A stretch of 49,043 bases of DNA, taken from Psychrobacter okhotskensis (GTDB lineage Bacteria > Pseudomonadota > Gammaproteobacteria > Pseudomonadales > Moraxellaceae). Positions within the stretch are counted from its first letter, which is position 1. Every line of letters begins with the position of its first letter. Shown here piece after piece: positions 26,088 through 35,911 of this stretch. The position numbers were made by a program, and so were the translations under genes. Below the pieces are notes generated by a model. The model did no database searches. It saw only the letters and a list, made by a program, of their open reading frames with translations, and was not told the origin of the DNA. The stretch is from contig NZ_JABRVQ010000026.1 in assembly GCF_013248965.1 (NCBI RefSeq), positions 1 to 49,043 of the forward strand. Reading direction: 5' to 3'.

Positions 26088-27479
26088 TTAACCAATCCAA
26101 CCCAAGTACATAGCCAACTGTCCAAAAGGCGCAGCCAATAAGATACTAAGTACCACACGCTCAAACCAAATAATGACCATCTTGGGTACTGACAGCGGAA
26201 TTTCAGTTGCCAATACACAAGGAATCATCGCTGAAAAGAACAGCACGCTACTAATCGAAACCACTCCCGCCACATAGCGAGTCAATACTTCAGCTTCCGT
26301 TAGCAGGAGGGCAGGCAAGAACATCTCAGCCAATCCCGCTGACATGCCTTTGGCAGCAACTAGTGGCTCAGGCATACCAGTTACCCAAGTGAATGGATAC
26401 AACAGCAAACCTAACGCATCAAAGACAGGCGTATATTTGGCTAGTAATAAACCCGTTAACCCTACCGCAATAATCGAGGGTACAATCGCTGCCGCCATCG
26501 TCACCCCATCGCGAAAGTTCGACCACATAATTTGTTTGAGGTCAGTTGCACGGCGTGAGGTAGCTAGTCCTAAATGATACGCTGCTGCTAAGCGATTGCC
26601 TTGTTGGTGGTCTAAGTCTGGACGGCTGGCGCTATCATCAAAACCTCGAATAGGTGGAATACGTGCGGTAATGGCAGTGACAATAAAGGTAATAATCAGT
26701 GTCGACCAAAAAAACAGATTCCAAAACTCCATTAGACCAAGGGTCTTAGCAACGATCACCATAAAGGCTGCCGATACCGTAGAAAACCCAGTAGCAATGA
26801 TGATGGCTTCACGGACCGAATATTGATTTTGCAAAAAGACCCGATTGGTAATGAGCAGTCCAATAGAGTAACTACCAACAAAGGACGCAACGGCATCAAT
26901 CGCCGATGAGCCGGGCGTTTTCCAAATTGGCTTCATAATAGGTTGCATGAGCACCCCAAACATCTCCAGCAAGCCAAAACCGAGCAAAAAAGCGAGGATT
27001 AATGCGCCAATAGGGACAATCATGCCAACTGGTAATGCCAGTTTTTCAAACAAAAACGGCAACATGTCCTTTTCCATGATGATAGCAGGCGCCATATCAG
27101 TGATATACATGATGGCGAGTACTAGCCCGATAATCTTAAAGGCGGTTAATATCATATTGGTGATATTTTTACGCCATGAACCATCGTAAATAGGCTTACC
27201 AACACCATAAATCATCAGTAGAAATAGCAGAAACACAGCAAGGGTGTGCTGCTGAGTGACCAGATAAGTTGCCCCATGATCAAACAAAATCGTGCTCTTT
27301 TCACCAATAGTAAAAGGCACAAAGAACATCACCAAGCCAATAGCACTAAATACGATTAGCTGTATCAGCGCGACAGGTTTGGACAGCAGCTTTTCAGGCG
27401 GCGGGCTAGCAGGTGCTGGACTGTCTAGAGGCGTTCTAGGCACGGAGCTGCCTGGGGGCAAAATATCACGTTCAGACAT
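26088..27479 (-). CDS. YjiH-like membrane transporter in the hut operon
   Basis: This is an integral membrane protein (463 aa) with about 10 hydrophobic segments. It resembles the YjiH/nucleoside-recognition (Gate domain) family, for instance in GSSAIDAVASFVGSYSIGLLITN and GMSAGLAEMFLPALL. The N-terminal 35 residues are a Pro/Ser-rich cytoplasmic tail. It lies between hutU and hutH on the same strand, so import of histidine or urocanate is a reasonable inference from position. No substrate-specific residue can be named. AGGATG precedes ATG 27479. Confidence 0.75.
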   Translation of the reverse strand: MSERDILPPGSSVPRTPLDSPAPASPPPEKLLSKPVALIQLIVFSAIGLVMFFVPFTIGEKSTILFDHGATYLVTQQHTLAVFLLFLLMIYGVGKPIYDGSWRKNITNMILTAFKIIGLVLAIMYITDMAPAIIMEKDMLPFLFEKLALPVGMIVPIGALILAFLLGFGLLEMFGVLMQPIMKPIWKTPGSSAIDAVASFVGSYSIGLLITNRVFLQNQYSVREAIIIATGFSTVSAAFMVIVAKTLGLMEFWNLFFWSTLIITFIVTAITARIPPIRGFDDSASRPDLDHQQGNRLAAAYHLGLATSRRATDLKQIMWSNFRDGVTMAAAIVPSIIAVGLTGLLLAKYTPVFDALGLLLYPFTWVTGMPEPLVAAKGMSAGLAEMFLPALLLTEAEVLTRYVAGVVSISSVLFFSAMIPCVLATEIPLSVPKMVIIWFERVVLSILLAAPFGQLAMYLGWIG

Positions 27480-27546
27480 ATTATCATCCTTGATAAAGTG
27501 TTGATGATGTCCCTATATCATTTGGGCATATAAGGACAAGGGCAAG

Positions 27547-29262
27547 CTATTTAATCATCGGTAGATTTAAGCCATATTCTTTGGCTGTTTTGATGGCCAG
27601 CTCATAGCCCGCATCCGCATGACGCATCACACCTGAGCCGCAATCATTGACCAGTACTCGCGCCAAGCGCTTGGCAGCCGCATCTGTGCCATCGGCGACG
27701 ATGACCATGCCAGAGTGCTGCGAGTAACCCATACCCACGCCGCCGCCATGATGCAATGACACCCAAGTGGCACCGCCTGCGACATTGAGCATGCCATTTA
27801 ATAATGCCCAGTCAGATACAGCGTCCGAGCCATCTTTCATACTTTCTGTTTCACGGTTGGGGCTGGCAACAGAGCCAGTATCTAAATGGTCACGACCGAT
27901 AACGATAGGACCTTTCAACTCACCATTTTTAACCATTTCGTTAAATGCCAAGCCTGCTTTATCACGTTCACCAAGACCTAACCAGCAGATACGCGCTGGC
28001 AAGCCTTGAAATTGAATACGCTCTTTAGCCATGTCTAGCCAGCGATGAATATGCTGATTTTCAGGGAACAACTCTTTAATTTTTTGATCGGTTTTGTAGA
28101 TATCTTCTGGATCACCTGATAATGCGACCCAGCGGAATGGACCTTTACCTTGGCAAAACAGCGGACGAATATAAGCAGGGACAAAACCCGGGAAATTAAA
28201 GGCATTTTTTACCCCTTCATCAAAGGCAACTTGACGAATGTTATTACCATAATCAGTCGTTGGGATACCCATTTCTTGTAGATCTAGCATGGCCTGCACG
28301 TGTACGGCACAAGATGCAGCAGCATCTTTGGTTAAGGCGGCATGTTGGTCTGGATTTTCTTGTGCTGCTTTCCATTCTTCAACTGTCCAGCCACTTGGTA
28401 GATAGCCATTAATCAAGTCATGCGCTGAGGTTTGATCAGTAACCAAGTCAGGTTTTATCTCGCCTGCATTGGCGCGCTTGACCATCTCAGGCAAGATATC
28501 AGCCGCATTGCCAAGTAGCGCGATAGAGACGGCTTCACCTGCGTCAGTATGCTGCTTAATCAGCTCATAAGCATGGTCAAGGTTGTCAGCTTGCTTATCG
28601 ACATAGCCTGTACGCAAGCGAAAATCAATACTAGACTGCTGGCACTCGATGTTTAGAGAAGTCGCACCAGCAAAGGTCGCGGCTAATGGCTGTGCCCCGC
28701 CCATACCGCCCAGACCAGCGGTTAAAATCCAACGACCCGCCCAGCTACCGTCATAATGCTGACGACCCGCTTCCACAAAAGTCTCATACGTACCTTGGAC
28801 GATGCCTTGCGTGCCGATATAAATCCAGCTACCAGCAGTCATTTGACCGTACATAAACAGGTCTTTGCGATCGAGCTCGTTGAAGTGCTCCCACGTTGCC
28901 CAACGCGGTACAAGGTTGGAGTTGGCAATCAATACGCGTGGTGCGTTTTCATGTGTTTGAAACACGCCAACCGGTTTGCCTGATTGCACCAATAAGGTCT
29001 CATCGTCTTCTAATTCTTTGAGTGACGCTAGGATTTGATCATAGCTTTCCCAGTTACGGGCTGCACGTCCGATACCGCCATACACAACCAAGCTTTTTGG
29101 GTTTTCGGCCACATCAGGGTGTAGGTTGTTTTGCAGCATGCGATAAGGCGCTTCGGTCAGCCAGCTTTTGCAATTTAATGTGCTACCAGTCGGCGCGGCG
29201 ATTTCGCGGCTCTCATCACGGCGGGTAGGTTTGTTGCTATCGGTATCAGTAGTCATGGTCAA
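27547..29262 (-). CDS. hutU: Urocanate hydratase
   Basis: This is the second enzyme of histidine degradation, converting urocanate to imidazolonepropionate with tightly bound NAD+. The 571-residue protein has the glycine-rich [19 protein letters not shown], the conserved [13 protein letters not shown] and the C-terminal [19 protein letters not shown]. Length is typical of the family, apart from an N-terminal polar extension of about 10 residues. It is the first gene of the minus-strand hut run, with an operator-containing promoter 110-135 bases upstream. Confidence 0.95.
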   Translation of the reverse strand: MTMTTDTDSNKPTRRDESREIAAPTGSTLNCKSWLTEAPYRMLQNNLHPDVAENPKSLVVYGGIGRAARNWESYDQILASLKELEDDETLLVQSGKPVGVFQTHENAPRVLIANSNLVPRWATWEHFNELDRKDLFMYGQMTAGSWIYIGTQGIVQGTYETFVEAGRQHYDGSWAGRWILTAGLGGMGGAQPLAATFAGATSLNIECQQSSIDFRLRTGYVDKQADNLDHAYELIKQHTDAGEAVSIALLGNAADILPEMVKRANAGEIKPDLVTDQTSAHDLINGYLPSGWTVEEWKAAQENPDQHAALTKDAAASCAVHVQAMLDLQEMGIPTTDYGNNIRQVAFDEGVKNAFNFPGFVPAYIRPLFCQGKGPFRWVALSGDPEDIYKTDQKIKELFPENQHIHRWLDMAKERIQFQGLPARICWLGLGERDKAGLAFNEMVKNGELKGPIVIGRDHLDTGSVASPNRETESMKDGSDAVSDWALLNGMLNVAGGATWVSLHHGGGVGMGYSQHSGMVIVADGTDAAAKRLARVLVNDCGSGVMRHADAGYELAIKTAKEYGLNLPMIK

Positions 29263-29368
29263 ATCCTTATGAAATCTTTTTAGACAATAAAGTAATCAAG
29301 GTAAGCGTTTTACAGTCAGTCTATAAATTCGGCGAAATATCGATTAGATGACGCAGATTTTTAGCACT

Positions 29369-29397
29369 ACTGTAAAGTTGTATATACAAATTATCAA
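29369..29397 (-). promoter_or_regulatory. hutU promoter with a HutC operator in its spacer
   Basis: On the minus strand, TTGATA (29392-29397) and TACAGT (29369-29374) are spaced by 17 bases. Inside the spacer is the perfect 12-bp palindrome TTGTATATACAA (29378-29389), close to the known Pseudomonas HutC operator type. Binding there would block RNA polymerase. It lies in the hutU-hutC divergent spacer (29263-29560). Confidence 0.75.
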
Positions 29398-29560
29398 AGA
29401 TTATTTTCACACGCAAGTACTTTTTTATAAATGACTCAATTATTTTTGTGAGTGTTTTGGCAGATAGACAGAGGTGAAGGGGTTTTGCTGAGGTTCATGA
29501 AGTTATCTCGTGATATTATGGCCTCATTATTATTGATGAAACTAACGGTTAAAGACGAAT

Positions 29561-30325
29561 ATGACAAAGACGATTCCAGCCTATCAGCGGATTAAAAATG
29601 CCATATTGGACAATATCCATTCCGGAAAATGGCAGGCGGGCAATGCAATCTCTACCGAAATGGCCTTGGCAGAAGAGTTTGGGGTATCGCGTATGACGGT
29701 CAATCGTGCCTTGAAAGAGTTGAGTGAAGAGCGGGTATTGGAGCGCCGCCAAGGGTCGGGGACATTCGTCGCCCAGCAGCAGTTCAATCATACCTTTGTA
29801 GAAGTGCGTAATATTGCTCAAGACTTAAAATCAGCCAATCGTGACTATCAGGCACAAGTGCTGAGCAAACGCGCTATTACCGCGAGCATGTTAGATGATG
29901 AAATGCGCCGTAAATTTAGTATTGATGAAGCAGTCTTGCATTCTGAGGCAAATGAAGCTGATAGCACTATTAATAGCACCGAGGCGGCTATTTTATACGA
30001 AGTAAAAATCATTCATTTCGCGGATGGTCAGCCGATACAATTTGAAGAGCGTTGGGTCGATGCGACAAAAGTACCAGCATTCATTGAGCAAGATTTTAGC
30101 ATGGTGAATACCAGCGACTACTTGATTGCTGAAAGTCCACTCGAGCGCGGTAACTATACCATTCGCGCCTTAGCAGCACCTGATGAGATAGCTAATGCGC
30201 TACAGATTGCACCGCAGTCACCGACGTTAGTGCTACGTCGTCAGACTTATTCGGCAGGGAAAGTATTGACCTTTGTAAAGATGTGGCATGCTGGCGATCG
30301 TTATCAATTCTCAGGTGCACTCTAA
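29561..30325 (+). CDS. hutC: HutC, GntR-family repressor of histidine utilisation
   Basis: The 254-residue regulator has an N-terminal winged helix-turn-helix (EFGVSRMTVNRALKEL then LERRQGSGTFVA, residues 35-70). The C-terminal UTRA ligand domain includes YEVKIIHFADGQPIQFEERWV and SPTLVLRRQTYS. In known systems HutC represses the hut genes until urocanate binds. It is divergent from hutU, with the operator TTGTATATACAA between them. The pentapeptide and domain layout are standard, and nothing suggests degeneration. Confidence 0.93.
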   Translation: MTKTIPAYQRIKNAILDNIHSGKWQAGNAISTEMALAEEFGVSRMTVNRALKELSEERVLERRQGSGTFVAQQQFNHTFVEVRNIAQDLKSANRDYQAQVLSKRAITASMLDDEMRRKFSIDEAVLHSEANEADSTINSTEAAILYEVKIIHFADGQPIQFEERWVDATKVPAFIEQDFSMVNTSDYLIAESPLERGNYTIRALAAPDEIANALQIAPQSPTLVLRRQTYSAGKVLTFVKMWHAGDRYQFSGAL

Positions 30326-30686
30326 CAATCTTACGCATGCTCACTGTTTTTGTACGGTTATTCTTACCCAATTACGATAGTATATAACTTAGCTACGATT
30401 TGATTTTTAAGTTTGCTAGGTAGCTGGCAACAGCCATTAGCGCTGACTAGCCATTGTGATTAAAGGTAAACGTTACTGTAAAATGCTTAAAAATTATATT
30501 TAATACCTAAAAGTAGTATTGAAAAACAGACTTACTATCCTCAAATTGAGCAACCAAAGACACAGATAATAGCGTACAGGTTTTATCGCTATCTCTGTAT
30601 GTCATAATTTAGCCGTTTTTATTTGGCTTATATATTTTGCTCTACTTATATTTTTGCATTATTCATTTATCCTATAAGGACGCCTT
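30326..30686 (+). other. 361-bp spacer between hutC and the ABC transporter
   Basis: AT-rich, no gene. It should carry the ABC operon promoter. TAGTATATAACT at 30378-30389 matches the hut operator at 8 of 12 positions, which is too weak to call. Confidence 0.5.
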
Positions 30687-31523
30687 ATGAAACGTCGTAA
30701 CCTTTTAGCCCTTGCCGCCAGTACTGTATTGCTTGCCGCTTGTGGTCAGTCTAGCACCAATGAAGCCGACACCAATGCGACAGATAGTGCTGCGACTGGT
30801 GGTTCAGATTTGCTACAACGTATCAATAATGGCGGCACGATTAACGTCGGTACCGAAGGCACCTATCCGCCATTCACTTATCATAATGAGAGCGGTCAGT
30901 TGACGGGTTATGACGTCGAAGTGACGCGTGCCGTTGCTGATAAACTAGGCGTTGATGTTGAGTTTAAAGAAACTCAGTGGGATGCGATGCTGGCAGGTCT
31001 AGACTCAAAACGTTTTGATATGGTCGCCAACCAAGTTAGCTTGACCACGCCTGAACGTCTAGCCAAATATGACAAAGCCACCGCTTATAGCTGGTCAGGT
31101 GCTGTGGTGTTAGCGCCAACTGATGACAATCGTTATAGCTCATGGGAAGCGTTAAAAGGTTTGCGTTCAGCACAGTCACTGAGCAGTAATTATGGTGAGC
31201 TGGCAGAACGCTATGAAGCCGAAGTTGTCCCTGTCGATGGTATGGCGCAAGCGATTCAATTGGTCAAACAAGACCGTGCTGACTTTACAATGAATGACAA
31301 TCTTGCAATATTAGACTATCTAAAAAAATTCCCAGACAGCGCGCTTGAGATTAAATTGGTGGCTCCCGCTAGTGAGCAGACTGGTTCAGGATTAGTCTTG
31401 ATTAAAGGCGATGATGCCGTCGTTGCAAAACTAGACGAAGCAATGGCCGCATTAAAAGCGGATGGTACATTGACCAAGCTGAGCGAAGAATTCTTTGGTG
31501 CTGATATAAGTCAACAAAAATAA
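30687..31523 (+). CDS. Polar amino-acid ABC transporter, substrate-binding lipoprotein
   Basis: This is a HisJ/FliY-type solute-binding protein (278 aa). The lipobox LLAAC (Cys19) marks it as a lipoprotein. The family-3 fold is visible in [27 protein letters not shown], shown as [16 protein letters not shown], with [18 protein letters not shown] and [15 protein letters not shown] after it. Family members bind histidine, cystine, glutamine or arginine. The hut genes beside it make histidine the most likely ligand, but binding residues alone do not prove this. Its stop overlaps the permease start by one base. Confidence 0.88.
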   Translation: MKRRNLLALAASTVLLAACGQSSTNEADTNATDSAATGGSDLLQRINNGGTINVGTEGTYPPFTYHNESGQLTGYDVEVTRAVADKLGVDVEFKETQWDAMLAGLDSKRFDMVANQVSLTTPERLAKYDKATAYSWSGAVVLAPTDDNRYSSWEALKGLRSAQSLSSNYGELAERYEAEVVPVDGMAQAIQLVKQDRADFTMNDNLAILDYLKKFPDSALEIKLVAPASEQTGSGLVLIKGDDAVVAKLDEAMAALKADGTLTKLSEEFFGADISQQK

Positions 31524-32260
31524 TGCTAGCGTCTATAACCTCATTGCTGGCTGAATTACTGGCATTGTTGCCATTCATGGACCCTGCTCGGGCGCAAATT
31601 GTCATCAATTCGTTTTGGCCAATGCTCAAAGGCGGTATCTATTATTCGATACCGCTGGCATTGATATCCTTTGCGATTGGTATGGCAATTGCGCTGTCGG
31701 TAGCGCTCATTCGTATCGTCCCACGCGCTGGCTGGTTCCATGAGATTGTTTACCGGCTTGCGCGTATTTATGTGTCTGCTATTCGCGGTACACCCATGCT
31801 CGTGCAGCTGTTTATTATCTTCTATGGATTACCCAGTGTCGGTGTTAAGCTCGATCCGTTTCCTTCAGCGATTATTGCCTTTTCATTGAATATCGGTGCT
31901 TACGCCTCGGAGACGGTACGTGCCTCGATTTTATCTATTCCAAAAGGTCAGTGGGAAGCAGGCTCAACGGTCGGGTTAACCTACCTACAAACCTTCCGCC
32001 ATGTAATTTTGCCACAAGCGCTTAGGGTATCGGTACCACCGTTATCTAATACTTTTATTAGCTTGGTAAAAGACACCTCATTAGCCTCATTGGTGCTGGT
32101 CACGGAGCTGTTTAAACAGGCTCAGATTATCACCGCACGTAACTATGAGTTTATGTTGGTTTACACCGAAGCGGCAGTGATTTATTGGGGTATTTGTTTA
32201 TTCCTAACCTTTATTCAAGGTAAGCTTGAGACCAGACTTGATCGCTACGTGGCGAAATAG
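31523..32260 (+). CDS. Polar amino-acid ABC transporter permease
   Basis: The 245-residue inner-membrane protein has the HisM/GlnP arrangement with about five membrane segments. It carries [19 protein letters not shown] and the cytoplasmic EAA loop ([20 protein letters not shown], then [17 protein letters not shown]). It presumably works as a homodimer, since only one permease gene is present. It is coupled to the binding protein by a one-base overlap and followed by the ATPase. Confidence 0.9.
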   Translation: MLASITSLLAELLALLPFMDPARAQIVINSFWPMLKGGIYYSIPLALISFAIGMAIALSVALIRIVPRAGWFHEIVYRLARIYVSAIRGTPMLVQLFIIFYGLPSVGVKLDPFPSAIIAFSLNIGAYASETVRASILSIPKGQWEAGSTVGLTYLQTFRHVILPQALRVSVPPLSNTFISLVKDTSLASLVLVTELFKQAQIITARNYEFMLVYTEAAVIYWGICLFLTFIQGKLETRLDRYVAK

Positions 32261-32329
32261 CTAAGTACGAAATAGCTTTTTGACTGATTGCAGAACAGCT
32301 TTAGTATCATCCGCACAACAGGAACCTTT

Positions 32330-33073
32330 ATGATCAAAGTCACCAACATTCACAAAGCCTTTGGCAGCAATCAAGTGCTCAAAGGCATTGATTTGACCAT
32401 TGAAAAAGGCAAAGTCGTGGTGATATTAGGGCCATCAGGGTCTGGTAAAACCACTTTTTTACGATGCTTAAATGCGCTAGAAATTCCAGATCAAGGCGTT
32501 ATTGCCTTTGACGACGGCAGCTTGACGGTAGATTTTGCCACTAATCCTAAGAAAAAAACCTTGTTGGCGCTGCAACGTAAGTCGGGCATGGTGTTTCAGT
32601 CTTATAATTTATTCCCGCACAAATCCGCGCTTGAAAACTTAATGCTTGGCCCGACAGTCGTACAAGGACAAAGTAAAGCGCATGCTCGTGAGCAGGCTTT
32701 AGTATTATTGGAAAAAGTTGGTCTGTCGGACAAAGCGGATCTTTATCCGTTTCAGCTGTCTGGTGGTCAGCAGCAGCGTATTGGTATTGCCCGTGCGCTT
32801 GCGATTGAGCCGTCATTATTGTTGTTCGATGAACCAACGTCCGCGCTTGACCCTGAGTTGGTACAAGATGTCCTTGAGACGATGAAAAAATTGGCCTCAG
32901 AAGGTTGGACAATGGTGGTAGTCACGCATGAGATTAATTTTGCTCGTGATGTCGCTGACCATGTAGTTTTAATTGAAGATGGTGTTGTTGTCGAAGAAGG
33001 CAGCGCTGAGCAGATGTTTGAGCTATCAACGCATCCACGTACGCAGGCATTTTTGCAACGTATAGAGCAGTAA
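32330..33073 (+). CDS. Polar amino-acid ABC transporter ATPase
   Basis: This HisP/GlnQ-type ATPase (247 aa) has Walker A GPSGSGKTTFLR, signature LSGGQQQRIGIARAL, Walker B LLLFDEPTSALDPE and the switch histidine in VVTHE. I use ATG 32330 behind ACAGGAACC rather than an in-frame start at 32288, because IKVTNIHKAFG is the usual beginning. It ends the three-gene operon at the terminator 33104-33143. Confidence 0.92.
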   Translation: MIKVTNIHKAFGSNQVLKGIDLTIEKGKVVVILGPSGSGKTTFLRCLNALEIPDQGVIAFDDGSLTVDFATNPKKKTLLALQRKSGMVFQSYNLFPHKSALENLMLGPTVVQGQSKAHAREQALVLLEKVGLSDKADLYPFQLSGGQQQRIGIARALAIEPSLLLFDEPTSALDPELVQDVLETMKKLASEGWTMVVVTHEINFARDVADHVVLIEDGVVVEEGSAEQMFELSTHPRTQAFLQRIEQ

Positions 33074-33103
33074 ATACGCTTGTTTTTAAGTAAACGAAGA
33101 AAC

Positions 33104-33143
33104 AAAAAATCCCCAATCATGATGCCATGGTTGGGGATTTTTT
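33104..33143. terminator. Bidirectional terminator between ABC ATPase and DMT permease
   Basis: A 13-bp stem, AAAAAATCCCCAA / TTGGGGATTTTTT, has T-runs on both strands and stands between convergent genes. Confidence 0.9.
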
Positions 33144-33186
33144 TATCGAAATAAATGGGATGTATCTCAAATGGACAGACAGTAAA

Positions 33187-34140
33187 CTATACCTTCTGTC
33201 GTTGTTTTAACCAGCGAGGTACGCGAGTGGCGGTACCGTTCAACACAGCATTTAACAAAGCCGCCAGCAAAATAAGTGCCACGCCCAAATACTGAATCCA
33301 AGACAAAGATTGATGCAGTAATAGCACTGCAAGTGCAATTGCAGTCAATGGCTCAAAAATCGTAAATACCGATGCACGAGTGGCGGGCAGTTTTTCCAAT
33401 GCCTTCATATATAGCCCAAATGGCACGACGGTACCCAGCAGTGACAATCCTAAAACATAGCCCCAAGTCATTAAGGGCAGACTCACTAGCTGCTCATAAG
33501 TGTTATAGGTCTCAGGCAAGAGCAGGAGTACGCCAGCACTAATGATAATGGAAGTGAAAAACACCAGAGGGGCAGGGTGAGCATAATGCATCGCGCGCTT
33601 GCCTAATACGCCATACAACGAATAACACATCCCTGCTGATAGACCGAGTAAAATCCCCCAGTTAACTTTTGCTTGCTCACCTAGCATCGTTAAGCCTACG
33701 CCAAACACCGCCATCAATGCTAGTAAAACTGATTTCCGAGTAATAGACTCACTCAGTAAGAACTTCGAAAATAATAAACTAAATACAGGCGCGGTATAGA
33801 GTAAGGCAACGGCAGGGCCAGCACCGACATAACTGACCGCAAAAAAATAGCAGACCGACATGCCAAGGACACCTATCAACGACTGCATCGCCAGTCCAAG
33901 CCACTGTTTTGGCTGTAATTTGATAAGGTGTGGCCACAGTGTTGGTAGCATGGCTAAAATGATAAAGGCCGCCGTGACGATACGTAATATGGTTACTTGC
34001 CAACCACTAAATCCAATTTGGTTTAGGTAAGTCGAGAATATACCCAATGTACCCCAACAAATAGCAGCCGTGATGATTTGAATGGTGCCTAGCCATGATT
34101 GATGCGAATGGTTCGTCATTCCGTTGTCGATGTTTGCCAT
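33187..34140 (-). CDS. EamA/DMT-superfamily permease
   Basis: The 317-residue protein has ten predicted membrane helices in two EamA repeats. ICWGTLGIFSTYL opens the first, and the second begins around GLSAGMCYSLYGVLGKRA, with the conserved PATRASVFTIFEPLTAIALA near residue 250. Such proteins export or exchange small metabolites, often amino acids or their derivatives. The substrate is unknown. It is monocistronic, facing the ABC operon. Confidence 0.85.
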   Translation of the reverse strand: MANIDNGMTNHSHQSWLGTIQIITAAICWGTLGIFSTYLNQIGFSGWQVTILRIVTAAFIILAMLPTLWPHLIKLQPKQWLGLAMQSLIGVLGMSVCYFFAVSYVGAGPAVALLYTAPVFSLLFSKFLLSESITRKSVLLALMAVFGVGLTMLGEQAKVNWGILLGLSAGMCYSLYGVLGKRAMHYAHPAPLVFFTSIIISAGVLLLLPETYNTYEQLVSLPLMTWGYVLGLSLLGTVVPFGLYMKALEKLPATRASVFTIFEPLTAIALAVLLLHQSLSWIQYLGVALILLAALLNAVLNGTATRVPRWLKQRQKV

Positions 34141-34300
34141 ACTGTTTTCTTCTTACGATCTAAGTGACACAAGATGTTGTAAGATTGCTATTGATACAAT
34201 CTCTCCAAGCAATACTGAAATAAGAAAAGACAACCTGATTAAAGGCTGTCTTTTGTTTGTTCTTTTGAGTCTATCACTAAAAGATAATAAGTGGCTACTA

Positions 34301-34415
34301 GGTCGTGTGCTAAATTCAGTCAATAGTCATTTAAATGGCTAAAAAATGGCTAGTGTTTGCTAAGTAACCTAAACAATATCGAATAATTGGCTGATATCAT
34401 ATTTGTGTCCGCATC
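34301..34415. mobile_element. Degraded relative of the 171-bp MITE
   Basis: Starting after CTA, the sequence GGTCGTGTGCTAAATTCAG, then ATAGTCATTTAAATGG and CTAAAAAATGGCTA, aligns with the first 110 bases of the element at 9579. The far end and its inverted terminal repeat are not recognisable, so this is a relic. It lies beyond the 3' end of the LprI-like gene. Confidence 0.6.
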
Positions 34416-34438
34416 ACTTTCTTATTTCTATAGCTCTG

Positions 34439-35185
34439 TTAATCAATCCATAAAAAGAATGTTTGCTCTCGGAGAGCATTTCGCTGAATAAAGCACACTT
34501 TTTCCAATTGGGTTCTTGGTAAATGATCCGTATCAGCCCCGCAGTTTTTTGAGCGCTGTTTTATCCACTGAGTCTGCTCTTTTTTAAGATTAGCCGCCAT
34601 ATCCTCACCGTACAGGCGTCTGACTTCATTTCGCGTTACTCTGTAGCTTTCATTCAATGCTTTATCAGACGTGTTATATATCTGATCAACCAAATCAGCT
34701 TGTGATGCTAATGGCAGATAAATCTCGTTTTCTTTGTAGGTGGCACTATAGGTATCGACTGTCCATTTACTTCTTATAGATATCTCATGGTTCGAGGTAT
34801 CTATAAACCCATCAAAATCTTCGCCCTCAAAGGTATAACCCTGAAATCGACACGGGGTCACGCCATCTTTACATAAGCTATGCTTGGTTTCCGCAGAGTA
34901 GTATTTGACAGCGTAGGGCGACTTACTAGATTCTGGTGTTGTCTGCAATAGTCGTCCTAAATCGGGAGCGACCAGTAGCATATTGTTGCAAGTAACGCTT
35001 CCTTCTGCACATCTCTCATAAAGGTTAAGACGTTGGCCTTGGATGTCCATGCCCATGGTAAAGTTTGCCTGTACAGGAGCTACAGCCGAACTGACAGATG
35101 TCACTAGCGTTAAGCTCAAGAGCAACGCAGTACGTCTGAGTAAGCTGGAGGTATTTAGGCTTGAGCTAGACATGGAGACGGCCAT
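34439..35185 (-). CDS. Secreted LprI/DUF1311-like protein
   Basis: The 248-residue protein begins with a signal peptide (RRTALLLSLTLVTSVSSAVA, cleavage near residue 40). The last 85 residues match the LprI/DUF1311 pattern, with YNTSDKALNESYRVTRNEVR, LKKEQTQWIKQRSKNC and CFIQRNALREQTFFL. The cysteine pair in this part is typical. LprI of Mycobacterium tuberculosis inhibits lysozyme; other members have no assigned role. The middle region (CAEGSVTC..., four cysteines) is unfamiliar. It starts 6 bases after trpG, so it is probably cotranscribed with the trp genes although no metabolic link is apparent. Confidence 0.75.
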   Translation of the reverse strand: MAVSMSSSSLNTSSLLRRTALLLSLTLVTSVSSAVAPVQANFTMGMDIQGQRLNLYERCAEGSVTCNNMLLVAPDLGRLLQTTPESSKSPYAVKYYSAETKHSLCKDGVTPCRFQGYTFEGEDFDGFIDTSNHEISIRSKWTVDTYSATYKENEIYLPLASQADLVDQIYNTSDKALNESYRVTRNEVRRLYGEDMAANLKKEQTQWIKQRSKNCGADTDHLPRTQLEKVCFIQRNALREQTFFLWID

Positions 35186-35191
35186 ATAGGT

Positions 35192-35839
35192 TTATACCTG
35201 TAGCAAGAAATTACTCAGCAATCGCTTAGCGCCTTCAGTGGCAAACGACTCAGGGTGAAACTGCACACCTTGGATTGGGTACTCTTTGTGCGCCAGTCCC
35301 ATAATCTCATCACCAGTCAATGCTGACTCAGCAAAGCTCAATTCAGCACGGCTATCATTGGCGACTACCGAGGTAATCGTCAGACAGCTTGGTATCGTGT
35401 CGGCTTTTACCACCAGTGAGTGATAGCGCATGATCTCAAGCTCTTGTGGTAAGCCTTGATAGATACCTGAATTATCATGGCGAATTGATGAGACTTTGCC
35501 ATGCATCGGTACACTGGCGCGTACCACGTCACCGCCGAACACATGAGCAATGCCTTGCATACCCAAGCAAACGCCTAATAGCGGCACAGTTTTGCCTAGT
35601 TTCTCAATGACCTCGCTACAGATGCCAAAGTACGCTGGATCATCAGGGGAGCCAGGACCAGGTGAAATAATGATTCTATCAAGATTCATCGCTTCTACGT
35701 CTGCTAAAGTAATTTCGTTATTGCGTTTAACGATGACGCTGGCTTCTTCATCACTGTCTAAGGTTTGCAAAATCTCACCCACATATTGGTAGAGATTGAA
35801 GGTAAACGAGTCGTAGTTATCGATAATTAAAACATTCAT
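35192..35839 (-). CDS. trpG: Anthranilate synthase glutamine amidotransferase component II
   Basis: The class I glutamine amidotransferase (215 aa) supplies ammonia to TrpE. It has the nucleophile motif LLGVCLGMQGIAHVFGG, ISPGPGSPDDP as oxyanion loop, and the HPE of GVQFHPESF completing the Cys-His-Glu triad. TrpG and PabA are near-identical in sequence, so it may also serve 4-amino-4-deoxychorismate synthase. Its position after trpE makes anthranilate synthesis the main role. It begins with NVLIIDNYDSFTFNLYQYVG, so the start is secure. Confidence 0.92.
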   Translation of the reverse strand: MNVLIIDNYDSFTFNLYQYVGEILQTLDSDEEASVIVKRNNEITLADVEAMNLDRIIISPGPGSPDDPAYFGICSEVIEKLGKTVPLLGVCLGMQGIAHVFGGDVVRASVPMHGKVSSIRHDNSGIYQGLPQELEIMRYHSLVVKADTIPSCLTITSVVANDSRAELSFAESALTGDEIMGLAHKEYPIQGVQFHPESFATEGAKRLLSNFLLQV

Positions 35840-35911
35840 GGGTCATAAACTCTTTTGTAAAAATAGTGCTAGGTAAAATATGGTCAATTTATTCAGTACG
35901 TTTAGCTTCAA

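Noticed and set aside
30378..30389. Third HutC operator in front of the ABC transporter
   Set aside because: Only 8 of 12 positions match and it can equally be an AT-rich -10 region.
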